Part shown: positions 34,001-45,600 of the stretch, piece after piece | How the letters are laid out: each line of letters starts with the position of its first letter | How positions within the stretch are numbered: the stretch's first letter is position 1 | Source of the DNA: Paramecium tetraurelia | Lineage: Eukaryota > Ciliophora > Oligohymenophorea > Peniculida > Parameciidae | DNA: 64,000 bases | Direction: 5' to 3' | NCBI RefSeq assembly: GCF_000165425.1 | Contig: NW_001799100.1 | Span: forward strand, 124,001-188,000 | Notes under the pieces: model-generated | Database searches by the model: none | Seen by the model: only the letters and a program-made list of their open reading frames with translations | What the model was told of the DNA's origin: nothing | Translations under genes and position numbers: made by a program

Positions 34001-35177
34001 TACTTTACTTATTTTACTTTTATTTTTCATCATTTTATTTTTATTATCCAACATTCTATGCTTATTTATCTAATTTAGCTTTATCTACGATTTGTTATTA
34101 GGTATTATTTATTTGATCTTCATTAGATTAAGCAAGTTTAGGATGTTTTTTGGTTCCAAAATTATTTTCTTCTTCAAGATCCTATTTTTATTAGGGTAAG
34201 GCTTTTATTTATTAATTTTCTTAGACTTTTTATTATGCTTAAGATTATGTTGGATTTTGTTATTTCTCTTTTTTTGATGCCTCCTTTTAATTCTATGCTG
34301 TGATGACTTCAGAGTTTTAAGCATTTTCTTTTTCTTTTTACTCTTTGCTTTTGTCTCTGTTTTAGTTGGTTGGCTCCTTAGTCTCTTTTTTACTTTATAC
34401 CTCATTTTATTGTTAGTTTTCTTTCACATTAGTCGATTCATGTTATTGAATTTCCTCTTAGATTTAATTTTTTTAATCTTTGTTAGTTTAATTCTCCTTA
34501 TTTTTTGTTTCTTTATTTTCTTTTGTATTATCTTATTGTAATTATTCTTATAGATTCTATGCTTGTTACTTTGATTTCTCTTCTTCCTGTTTGTTTTTGT
34601 TTTATTATTTCTATTATTTCTTAGTCAATTATTCCTTGTCTTTTTGTTATTATTATTATAACTATTTTTGATTTTAATTATTTTGAGGTATTTTATTTGT
34701 TTGTTTATCATCTTGTGATTATTGTTATTATGGTAAAGTTCTTGGCGGGGAAATATCCGGTAAATTTTCTACTAATTTGTTTTGCTCCTTCTGTTGCTTA
34801 TTTCTTCTTTTTGATCCTTCATTTTATTCAATTTTAACTTGTGATTTCTTTTTTGGTTCTATAATTTCGCAAGTGATAAACGTTTGATCATCAAGGACAT
34901 GTCCAATTTACATTTGTTTAGGAATCACAACCAAATAGCCATTTTATTTTATGTTTTTGACTTAGAATTGCTATATCTCCTCGGCATCAGGATCCTCTCT
35001 TTAAGTATATACAAATGAATTAGCTATCTGTACTTCCAGATTCTAATTGATAATATACTAAATTACTTATTAAGTGCGATCTACTGTTGCAATGAATTGT
35101 TTGTGTCCTGTATTAACGAAAAGACGAATAAATTGTCGTTGTGGAGCTTCAGGTGGTTTATTTAAAAATAAATCCAT
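33714..35177 (-). CDS. glutamine-rich protein with 22-residue polyglutamine tract
   Basis: Intronless frame of 487 residues. The first ~110 residues are ordered in appearance (QFIRLFVNTGHKQFIATVDR, then NGYLVVIPKQMQIGHVL) and may form a ubiquitin-like or similar small fold, not recognised. The rest is dominated by Gln, Lys, Glu and Asn. A pure glutamine run of 22 codons lies at 33933-33998, written as 19 TAA, 1 TAG and 2 CAA. The end is acidic then basic (GYDSDENSDDQQQQ). Low-complexity proteins of this kind often phase-separate or act as coactivators, but nothing here indicates a specific role. The standard code would see hundreds of stops. Its start is 9 bp from the stop of the CTD-phosphatase gene. 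Confidence 0.82.
33933..33998 (-). repeat. polyglutamine-encoding trinucleotide run
   Basis: Twenty-two consecutive Gln codons in the minus-strand gene, nearly all TAA, seen on the plus strand as a tta repeat with one cta and two ttg interruptions. A near-pure triplet run like this is prone to length change by slippage. Confidence 0.95.
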
Positions 35178-35186
35178 TAATTAAAA

Positions 35187-36933
35187 TCAATAATTTTATG
35201 ATTATAATAATCTTTGTATACACTCTTCTATTGTTGAGCACTGCAGGTAGAGTTAGTTTTGGAAATGTAATTTATGGTGCTGGAGCCAATTTAGCTGTTT
35301 TTCACATTTGATAAAATAGTCAGCCATAAAAAGTAATTCCTTATCTTTTTTGTTTTCCTCAAAGGGTATAATTGGAATTCCATTCTCCAACTAATAAATG
35401 TAACAATACGCAGAATTATCTATTATTGCCATGTTCTAATGATATACATATAGTTTACTTCTAATTTTCTGCCTTCGATCACTCTTAGATCCTTAACTAG
35501 AAGTCCTTCTTCTAATTCTAAGCAACTTTCCCTATAGAACCGATATGAGAAGAGATTTCCTTTTGGATCAATGTACTCCAAAATTTTATCAGCATATTCT
35601 TTATAAGATGCAGTGAATAGAATCAACTCATAATACTATGATAAAGCTTTTAACATTTATTAACAATGCGGCCTTATATTAAAACGAATCTACTATTATT
35701 TAAATCAGTATACTTCTGTCTCTGGTTCATTTGGGATGTGAATAACAGTTGTATGATCAGTGGAATTGTTATTGATATCGTTGCAGTGAATTAATGTTTC
35801 ATCCAGATCAAACACTAGTGTTTTAACGGTATCAGATGAAAAGTGAGGTTTTTTTGGTGGATTTAATAACTTTGTAGTCAAAGGCTTCTATGAACTCAAC
35901 TAAGAACAATGCTTTAAAGAGTTAAAGGTTAAATTAAAGTGATCACAGAATTTAGTTTTAAAATAGTCCTTTTACTCTTGAAATTCAATTTTAAATTGCA
36001 CTTAATAAGGAGATGTATTTGGAAAAAACTCTTCCCTCAGGAAATGAACAACAGATGTCTAATAGTATTTTGCTTCTTTAAAGATCGGCCTAATCACAGT
36101 CTAATATAAGATAAAGATTACTAGAATAGCTTATAACTTTCCATTTTAATTGTCACTCTGATAGCTAGAAGGAGAATGACCTCGTGTTGTATTAGCAGTC
36201 TTCGCAATTTGAGTAGTAGGAGAGAATGATTATCTGGATGGAATTTATCTAGTAGACATAAGTTGTGGATGCTTCTCAAGTTATGGTTTAGTGTTTGTGT
36301 CTTTCTTTGGATTCGCTTTCTTCAATAGCATTTTTTGAATATTTTTTTATTCCTCTTTATACCTTTCATTTTATTAGGTTTTTATTCTTTAATCCAATTT
36401 ATTTACATCAGGGTGCTTTGAGTTAATTTTTGATTTTTCTTAGGTGATCTTCTATTATGTAGTTAAGACTTAATTTTTAATTGTCAATCTCTAAGATTAT
36501 GGCATAGTTGGCTGATTCTATTTTTTGGTTGGAGTTATTTCTTTTGGTTATTTGAATTATGAAGATGTTCTATTCTTTGTTTAATCAAATTCAACTACAA
36601 TTGAATAACTTTTGGTGGGTCTGTTAGTGTTTGGTACTTTAGAGGGTTAATTCAAATTTTTCTATTTAAATGCTTTTAAAATATCTGTATATTTTGTTGT
36701 AGGGCTAATATTGCCATTTTAAACTCTAATCATTTCTGGAGTATTGGCTTTGTTATCAATTCTGTTCTGAATATATTAAATAAGGATTACTGTGCTTTAT
36801 TCATAATTTTATTTTCAGCAGATTGGCCACGATAGACTTTCTTAGAACACTCCTCCTATTTTGGCTGCTATTGTTAGGTCAACCTTGGCTTGCCGATCAA
36901 ACTGGGAATAAACCTTTATGTATTTAATTTCAT
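35187..36933 (-). CDS. FCP/SCP-type (NIF domain) CTD phosphatase
   Basis: Introns 36762-36790 (29 nt), 35690-35713 and 35436-35458 give 556 residues. A further 21-nt segment (36101-36121, GTA...TAG) may also be an intron, giving 549. The N-terminal half is polar and disordered. The catalytic domain starts near residue 340: KTLVFDLDETLIHC is the DxDx(T/V) motif with the nucleophilic aspartate, followed by EIRFNIRPHCQQMLKAL, YELILFTASYKEYADKIL and MAIIDNSAYCYIY. This HAD-family domain dephosphorylates Ser residues, classically of the RNA polymerase II tail. The ATG (36931-36933) overlaps the TGA of the upstream BCNT gene (36930-36932). The first ~43 codons read naturally, so I preferred it over ATG 36804. 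Confidence 0.88.
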
Positions 36934-37589
36934 AATTTTTTTATTTTATTATGTCTAATCGATTTAACTCTCTCATTAGTTCTATTGATAAACTTGGCTT
37001 TCTCAAGGACTCCCTATCCACTCTTTCTTTTTTGCTCCATTTATGTTTCTAACTTCTCTTTGGTCGTATATTGCTTCCAATCTAATTTAGATTTAGTCAC
37101 AGAATTGATAGTCTTGGCTTTGTTGGTCAATTTCTTGATTACTTCTCTGTAATATCGAAAACTCTCTCTCAGCTCTTTCATAGACATTGCTAATTATAGA
37201 TTATAGAATACAATTTCCAATAGGTTATTTGATTTATTTGGTTTATACAGGTTCTATGTTTTCTTCTTATATTTCACCTTTATCATTTATTAAAAATGAT
37301 TTTCCCGCAAACTTGACACGTTTCACTTACACTCGATTCTGTTCTTTCAATATGATTATTCAATACCATCAAGTACTTCTCTTACAATTTATTAGGCAGA
37401 CTTGGTGCAAACCTTAGGCTAATACAAATCAATTTTTTTCATCTCTGAATAGATTTCATCGATGTTAAATGTTTTCGGATGACTCAGGTTTTTGTTATTC
37501 TCAGAAATGTCCTATTCATCTGGTACATACTCCTAATCATCATCGCTTTCAATATCGATCCCGTAAAGTTTGATTTTTTTTTTAGACAT
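36930..37589 (-). CDS. BCNT/CFDP1-SWC5 family chromatin protein
   Basis: Three exons (introns 37344-37366 and 37190-37211) give 204 residues. The N-terminus is acidic with the family's early motif (GIDIESDDDQEYVPDE). The C-terminal BCNT domain is clear: VTKSKLDWKQYTTKEKLETQ, then VLEKAKFINRTNERV, matching KSKLDWxxYxxxExLxxELxxxxxxxxGYLExxxFLxR. SWC5/CFDP1 is a subunit of SWR1/SRCAP-type remodellers that deposit histone H2A.Z. Length is near that of short family members. The stop codon overlaps the start of the downstream CTD phosphatase by four bases (ATGA). Confidence 0.87.
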
Positions 37590-37758
37590 ATAAAAATTAT
37601 ACTCTTGTGATAATTATTGAGAAGAATTTTATATTTATATTAAGAATAAGTTGGCAGTTCTTATCAATATAAATAGATTTTCTATTAATATATAAAAGTG
37701 TTTAATTGATCGAGAACAAAAGAAAAAAAACTAAATATAAATATATAAATAAATAAAT

Positions 37759-39090
37759 ATGATAACATTCTTATTGTTGCTTGGAGTTTAAGGATAGTAT
37801 TTGCCTACAAGTACTGGATGTTTGGGAACAGACTATTTGTACAAGATTAACGATCTCTCTTTCTGTTTTACTTGTTAGAAAGGATGCAAAAGCTGTTGTG
37901 ATCCATAATTATGTAATGAATGTGAATACAGATACAGATTTAATTCAACCACTTCCACTTGCATAAGATGTCCAGTACTTAAAGATTTCATATTAAGGTT
38001 AACTGTGAAGTATGTGAACCTGATGGCTTATTTTCTAAATGTTCAAAGTGCGAAACAGGATATATTAAATAAGAAGATGGTAGTTGTAAGAAATGTGGAG
38101 ATGATTGTGTATCTTGTTCTTTGGCAGATTATTGTTCACAATGTGCAGATGCTTTCTATGTAGAAAAAGGAAGTAAGAAAGAATAATTATGAATTTGTAT
38201 AGTTTGTAAAGATTGTCCATATGGATGTAAAAGTTGCACTTAGGTTGAAGAATCATTATTTGTCTGTGATACATGCATTGATAGATACTATCTAGTTGGA
38301 GAGCAATGTACAAAATGTCCCACTGGGTGTCTAAAATGCGATGATGATTTCACCTGTACTAGTTGTGAAGATGCCTATGTCTTGAAGGAAACTAAGCTAT
38401 GTGAATTTTGTACTCCAAATTGCAAGAAATGTTCTGAGAATACATGTACCGATTGTCAAACAGGTTATGTCTTAACTACAGATAATCAATGTCTAGGTTG
38501 TCCAGATATCAATTGTGAAAGTTGTCAATAAGAAGATAGAACTAAATGTACTAAATGTGCATCTAAGTTTTATTTGCTTAATTAAACTTGCATTGCTTGT
38601 GATATCAATTGTAAATAATGTGATACTCCAGGACATTGTGTTGAATGTAAACCTGGATACTTCATTAAAAATGGAGTTTGCACTGCCAATTCAATCAAAA
38701 ATTGTTAAGTATAAAATGAAACTGCATGTACTACTTGTGAAAGTGGTTATTATATTAAAAATGGTGCATGCAGTCCATGTGGTGATAACTGTTTATAATG
38801 TTCGGGACCTTCATTTTGTAATTAGTGTGCTACTGCTTATTTTTTTAATGGGTTCTCATGTCAAGGATGTGGTACTGGTTGTGAAAGATGCGTTGATTCA
38901 AATATATGTCTTAAATGCACCTATGGGTATATAGATATTATATATTCAATTTAGTTTTTATATTTCAAAGGGAGTTTGTGAAAGATGCATTGATGGAGTT
39001 TGTTAATGTTCAATCAAAGAAAATATAGTAGAGAATTAGAGCCATTAAATCATAGTTTTGATGTTGTTATTATTATTGATATTGTAGTGA
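37759..39090 (+). CDS. cysteine-rich secreted surface protein with furin-like repeats
   Basis: Four exons (introns 37975-37997, 38173-38202, 38927-38954) give 416 residues. A signal peptide (ITFLLLLGVQGQYL) is followed by repeated CxxC units of growth-factor-receptor/furin-like type, for example NCEVCEPDGLFSKCSKCETG, CKKCGDDCVSCSL and CLGCPDINCESCQ, about 60 cysteines in all. The C-terminus is hydrophobic (IIVLMLLLLLILQ) directly before the stop, which suggests a GPI-anchor signal or a terminal membrane helix. Such proteins coat ciliate cells; surface variation antigens have different periodicity, so this is not a classical immobilisation antigen. Function is unknown. Confidence 0.88.
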
Positions 39091-39328
39091 ATTTATGTAT
39101 AAAGCTTATCATGAAATAATTCTATTAAAGGTTTGATCATTTTACACTTTTGTTTGCTCTTTCAGATTTTAGATGTTTTTCAAAAGAATACTTATAAAAG
39201 TCCTTAATTAGTCAAATATCAAATATCAAATTGAAATTTTTGATTTAATTCTATATACAACAGAGAAGCAATGCGGCAATTTATAAATCAAATAAATTTT
39301 ATTATAATTAAAATCTTAATAATTAGAG
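39091..39328. other. short intergenic region
   Basis: About 240 bp between two plus-strand genes, containing the 3' end of the surface-protein gene and the promoter of the SAC1-like gene. Nothing else is seen. Confidence 0.5.
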
Positions 39329-41200
39329 ATGGCGGATGCAGCATAAATCTACGGTCAAAAGAAGTATTTATATAGACAGGATGGATTATTTATTCGATTT
39401 AATGATAATGATAAAGAATTGATTATAAGATCTTTAAATGGATCAATTGATGTATAATCGAGGTAAAAGTTTTAAGATGTCAACCCATAATCATCAGATT
39501 GCTTAGAATTTAATGCAATTTATGGGATAGTAACATTGAAACAGTTGAATTATTTAGTCGTTGTTGTAAAGGCTGCTTTGATTAGTTCAATAATGAATTT
39601 ACCAATATTTCAAGCCGAGAAATTCTAATTCATTCCTATCGAAGATAAAAAGTAATATGAAATTAATAAAATCAAGAATAAATTCTAGAGATGCCTCATA
39701 CATAGCTGGTCTACAGGAGATATTTAATACGAAAACTTTTTATTATTCAGAATAGTATGATCTTACAAACTCGTTGCAGAGATACATAGAAAATAAAGGA
39801 ATTCGTAAGCCATTATCTCAGTATTGGATGAACAGTGAAAATTGCAAACCTTTTCGTCTATGCAATCCAGAATAATGGATACCCACATTTATTTCAGGTC
39901 TCATTGCAATCAGATATTTTAAGTTGAATGATACTGATTGTTAGATATGCCTAATTAGTCGAAGAGATAAGAGAAGAATGGGTAGAAGATTCATTAGCAG
40001 AGGAGCAGATCTGGATGGAAATTGTAGTAATTTTGCAGAGACAGAATAAATATTCAGATATCAATCAACCTATTATTCATTTTTATAATCAAGAGGTTCA
40101 ATGCCTTTTAAATGGATTTAGAAGCCAGATTTAAAATGGTCACCAAAGGCTAAGATTTTAGGAGATATAACCACTAATACTGAAATAGCTTAAAAACACT
40201 TTTCTGATTAGTTCTAGTTGGGAATTCAAAAGCATATTCTTGTTAACTTAATTGATAAAAAAGGAACGTAGAATGTGTTAGGAAATTATTATAATGAAGT
40301 GATTAATCGATTGAAAAATGACAATTTAAAGTATATTTGGTTTGATTTTCATCATGAATGCAGAGGAATGAAATATTAGAATTTATCAAAACTAATAAAC
40401 ATGATGGCATAGGATTTAAAACTAGAAGATTAATGTAGTTTTGATCTCAAATCAGGAACATCTTAATTAAATATAATAACACTGATGACAACATAGAAAT
40501 CCATTATTAGAACTAATTGCGTTGATTGTTTGGATAGAACTAATGTAGTTCAATCAGTTATTGCTAGACATTAACTTTGGAATACATTATAAAAATTAGG
40601 AGTAAGAAGAAGCACTGTAATATATTAAATCATATTTTAATAGAACTAAGCAATGGAACCCTTCCCAGATTAATTAGAATAGATATTTAGAGATATTTGG
40701 ACATTGAATGCAGATACTGTTTCTTTGATGTATACTGGAACAGGTGCTTTGAAGACAGATTCAACAAAAAAAGGCAAGAGGACATTTTTAGGTGCCGTGG
40801 AAGATGGCAGAAGATCTATAATTAGATATTTTATTGGAAACTTTCATGATGGAGGTATTCAAAATAACATTGATCTTTTAACAAATAAGATAGATTTAAA
40901 AAAACATGATTATAAAAACAAGTTCTTCACAGGATGGCATTGTCTATTAGTGATTGTAATTATTTATTTTAATTATAGTTTGCATCTGTTCAGGTTGGAT
41001 TATGGAAATTGAGTGGATTTGTTTTAGAGCATCCAAAGGCCAATTAAATATTGGGGATTCAAAAAAAACATGATAACTATGATTAACTCAAGATGACAAT
41101 AGCTCATTTTGCCTTTGTAGCAACCGGAATGCTTATTATACGAACACTTATATTCAGTAAGTATAAACTGTTTGTCAGAGAAGCCAAGCTAAACCATTGA
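39329..41200 (+). CDS. SAC1: SAC1-type phosphoinositide phosphatase (one frame break)
   Basis: About 606-615 residues. The SAC domain is complete: RPYxxx-type N-terminal strands, then KGIRKPLSQYWMNSENCKPF, SRRDKRRMGRRFISRGADLD, FDFHHECRGMKY, and the catalytic RTNCVDCLDRTNVVQSVIAR (Cx5R active site). It is followed by ADTVSLMYTGTGALKTD. The C-terminal hydrophobic stretch (IAHFAFVATGMLII) would anchor it in the ER/Golgi membrane like yeast Sac1. It removes phosphate from PI4P and related lipids. An intron at 40956-40978 is required; one at 40617-40643 (27 nt, no stop, divisible by three) is probable. One extra T in the run at 39737-39741 breaks the frame in the assembly. Confidence 0.92.
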
Positions 41201-41241
41201 TTGATTACGTATGAAAACATATAAAATTGATTAAATTTAAG

Positions 41242-42478
41242 TCATTATTTATTACTATAATGAGATTATCTCTTTAATTAATCTCTGTATAATTATAGTT
41301 CCTATTCCTTGTGATTTAACAATTAATTTAATCTATTGCATTCACTTTAAAACAACGAAACCTTGCTTTCTAAATCCTTCAGGTTTTAATTAGCCTACTA
41401 TGATTGACTTGACCTTCTTAAGATTTCTAATTCCTTATTGCGATCATCAATGATTTTCCTAAGACTTAAAAAAGTTGAAATTGAATAATTACTTGGCAAT
41501 TTCTTAGTTTTGATATTCAGTCTCTCGTACTATTTTCTCAAATCTATTTAATTTTTATTAGACAGTATCTAAATCGTCTTATTTTAACTTCAAATTAAGT
41601 TCTGCTTTCTTCAAGTCTGATTATAAATTGACTACAAAATTAATCATTATATTACAGATATTTTGATCTTTTGTTCTAGATTTGGATAGAAAGTCCTGGG
41701 CTTCAAATCTTTAAGACTCAAGAGATTAACATCTTCTCTACCATTAATCTAATTAATCTCTGAGTCTGTTCATTTCTATTTACACAATATTCTCATTATC
41801 TTGAACAGCTCTCTTCATTCTTTCTAGTTCCATATCAACAACAGATCGCATTTTCAATTAGTCTTCTAAATTTGAGTATCTGAGTCTCCATTGATCAATC
41901 TCAGAATTCAAATCTAAAATGGTCTTATTGAGTCTATCCACTTCTTGCATCAATTAATTAACCCTCCCTGTATCCTCAAAATAGCTAATCTTTTCAGATG
42001 CAATATTTTAAGCTTTCAATCTGAAGTTTTCTTATTGCAAATCGTATATTTATTTTTCTAAGAATGTGCATTTGGCTGTAATCAATATCATTTTATACTT
42101 CTCCACGGCTCCTCAATATCAGTCCGAGGTACAACCTAAACTGGTTTATCATAATGCTGAATTTCTTAGTAAATAGTTTAAGGTTGAACAATATTTTATA
42201 TAATGGCAGCTCCTTGAGTTGGTTGCTAAAATTGCTGTTATTTATTTAATGCTTAAACTTCAGGGGATACTTAGAACTTTAAGACTAAATTTGAGGAGTA
42301 CTTCTTTTGCATAAGCTCTTGCAGAGGCAGATCCAAATTAAATTGGCAATCCTGGCCCTGATTCTGGACCCAAAGGCTTCTAAGCATTTATATCTATGTT
42401 CATTGATTGAGGGTATCTTATTGGATCATATGCGGACTTGCTATTAATTCCATAGCCTGGATCTCTGTAGGAAGCCAT
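41242..42478 (-). CDS. coiled-coil protein, unknown function
   Basis: Introns 42277-42301, 42076-42098 and 41465-41492 are needed; a 24-nt segment at 41632-41655 is a possible fourth. The product is 386 (or 378) residues. The first 110 are Gly/Pro/Gln-rich (SYRDPGYGINSKSAYD). From about residue 120 to the end it is almost continuous heptad-like coiled coil, for example NQLMQEVDRLNKTILDLNSE and LKDLESKVSLFQSECNRL. The layout resembles ciliate basal-body, striated-fibre or axonemal coiled-coil proteins, but no family is identified. Its stop is 41 bp from the SAC1 stop on the opposite strand. Confidence 0.75.
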
Positions 42479-42633
42479 TGTTAAGATAGAGGATATAAAT
42501 TATTTAGAATATAATGTAATAAATTTTCAAACATGCCTTAAACAGTTTCTTATTAATTATACTATTTCTTTAATTTTGTATGTTATATAGACTTTAAATA
42601 TTATATATAAATTATGGACACTATTAAATAGAA

Positions 42634-45600
42634 ATGGAAAAACTACACACTATAAAAACGACTGAAAGACCTTTGGGAGGATTATAAGAAGGCTTCAAAT
42701 TTATCAGAGGATCCCCAGACACTAAAAAAGTAATGTGTATTTTTATGGAAAGATTCCAACAATTCCTTGAATAGGCGAACATAACAATTAAGAATTTTTT
42801 AAAAAGCAATGATCAGCAACTAGAAGTCATCCTGGGTGATGCTAATTAAGTGTTGGTTGTGATATTGGATTATTTGAATAAATTTCCGGAAATATAAAAA
42901 AGGTTATATTCATATTAACCTTATCTTTAGAAACGCGGACTAAGGGCAATTAGTTTAAGATATAATGGAATAGTGTATTTAATTGGCAGAATAAATTTTA
43001 AGAGAACCAAAGTATCGCAAAAGTGTCGAAAATTCTCATAATGTCTTGTCCGACTTTCTAAATTTAATTGAAAAAGCACAGAAGACTGAATCCAAGGTTC
43101 TCATCATAAAGCTGATTGTATTTGCTTTTTTATAACAAAGGTTTTATTTTCAGAGAATCTCAATTAGAGGATTGAATTTTTTGAATAATAAGGATTCCAC
43201 AAATTGCTTTCAATTTTAATGAACAAGGATCCGCAACTTAATCGCGTAATATCGAAGGCTCTCTTGCATTTTTTGCTCATTGAAGATATAAATCAAGTAG
43301 TAATATGCAATGTTGAGGATGGACAAGAATAAACTATAAAATAAAAATTTAGTAAAATAGCCGTGTCATTGAGATCTTTTGCATTTCAAGGTATTTAATC
43401 ATTATTGATATTATTCAGAATTGTCAAAGGTGTTCCTTCCTACTCAAAACAATAAATAATTAAGCATAAAGTAGTTTTGTGTTGAAAAGAAGGAAATCCT
43501 AACATTATCACAAGCCATTGAATAACAAATAAGTTTGTAATCCATTTTTGAAGTGGATTTAAGTTACTACATGAATTCATAATCAATAAGCAGATCCACT
43601 TCAGATTAGGATCAGAATAAAAATGAAATTTATGAGAAAATCATTAGCATAAGTAGCACACCTCCAGACAAACTGGCCTTATCATAAACCTAATCTGAAA
43701 GGTCTCAATCTGAAGACATACTTAAAGAATTCCAAGTACTCTAAGGAGGATTCAAAGCCATTTTGGAAACACTTGAAAAGGCAACGTCCGAAGTTTAAGT
43801 GGATTTGCTTTAAACCGTTCAGCAGATCCTTTAAAATAATGCTAGAAATAAAATTGAGTTTAAAAGAGTCAATGGTTATCAATTACTAAGTGATTTTATT
43901 ACTAATAAGGATTAATAGGATGAGCAATTTTAATAGTAATTCTACAATTTCTTAAAATAAATATCAACAACAGATTCTGAGATTGATGATTTAGATGCAT
44001 TCACACTTATGCTTGAGTTGTTGCCTATATAATAGGATAAACTTCTGAATATTATTGTAGAAGTATTAAACTAAAATTGGAAGAATGTTATAATTGCTAA
44101 AAGATTAAAGTTATACTATTATTTGGCTATCATTTAAATGAGATAATACTTGTCATCAGAGTAAATCACTGAGAAATTCTGTAATATTGATAACGAGTAC
44201 ATTTTCACTAATTTTAAAAATATTTTAGTTAAAGTTAAATTTCAATAATCTGAGGAAGTCTGTTAACAATTGTTTTAATTATATGAATAACTCAATTAGT
44301 TAGAAGGATTCTACAGTCTTGAATTTGAAGCAATTTAAAGTTAATTAGCCATTCTATTTCTTGATGATGTTGATATTTTCAAATAAATTGTTGGATTCGC
44401 ATTCAAAATGATAGAATAGAAGATGAGCAAGAAGTGCAGATACATGAATTCCTTTGATCATCAAAGTGAATTGGCATTTAAAAACTTTAGTATTATTTTT
44501 GATTAAATTTACCATTCATTCTTAAAGGCAAAAAAAAATAATATGCAAGATGCAAAGGATTAATCCAGTTATGTGTTTTTTATATAAATAGCTGAAATTA
44601 TTAATAAATTTTTAGTGTGTGATCACAATATTTAGAAACAGGAAGTAGATATATTCAAAAATATGGTTAGTTAAAATAGATGTGAGTAGTTTATGAATTT
44701 GATCAAGCCGAATCTTAAATTAATATAAAGTAAGTAAATACTGGAACTATTCGATTTTGAATATAATGAAAAGAGTAATTTGGCGATTGCTCACTTATAA
44801 TTTCGATTAAATTAAGTGTTGTTTAATTCACTTGCAGGAATTATGAGGCATAATGATTTTAAGATAGAACCTCAAATGGTTTTATACTTGGTCTACTCTC
44901 AGTATGAAATGTGGAATGCTTTAGAACAATAGCCTCAAAATCCAATCACCCCCTTGCTAGAATTCTTAATGGATATTTCGAAACTCAGTTCATAATACTT
45001 ACAATGCATTTCCCACTTCTTTTACAAAATCAAATTGTGTGATGAAAACACTCTTGTGATTGAAAATCTTATATCATTTTTAAAGTAATTTGACTTCAAA
45101 AACCAAGACTTAATTGTCAATATGCTTATTTCAATTTGCAAGAATCTGCCTTATTATTATGACATGGCTAACTTATATCCTGTACTAATATAATATATTG
45201 AAACTTACTTAAACAAAGTTGATTTGGAGTTATGGTTCGACTTTGTGTTTTCAGGAGAAACTATTAAAAAGTTAAATGAACAAAATTATGGAGCAACAAT
45301 GAGTGATATCTTGAGCTTACTCTCAATTCACAGTATGTTTTAAGAAAAAGTGTTCGATAAGATGATCAATGGGGAATATTTGACTAACTCTTTTGCCACT
45401 CTCCAGTATGACACAACTAAGGAGTAAAGTATTAAATTATCAAATATATTATACTTGTTGAATGCCAAAAGCAATAAGATCAAGGTAATTATTTTAATAA
45501 TCCAAGAACCCCATTTACAGCAATAAGTAAAAATTCTTCTAATTGATATAAAAACTGATAAATGGCGAAGAGTTCTCAAATTAACTATGTAATACTGTGT

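Noticed and set aside
33900-34010. Microsatellite as non-coding repeat
   Set aside because: The tta run is an in-frame glutamine tract of an open reading frame of 487 residues.
34205-34405. Separate short basic ORF on the minus strand
   Set aside because: It lies in another frame of the glutamine-rich gene, which is open across it in code 6.
38515-38934. 139-codon hydrophobic plus-strand frame
   Set aside because: It is a shifted reading of the Cys-rich surface protein; the other frame gives regular CxxC repeats.
42614-42640. ATG at 42614 as the start of the large helical-repeat gene
   Set aside because: That frame leaves the conserved-looking N-terminus and closes after about 80 codons; ATG 42634 leads directly into the long frame.
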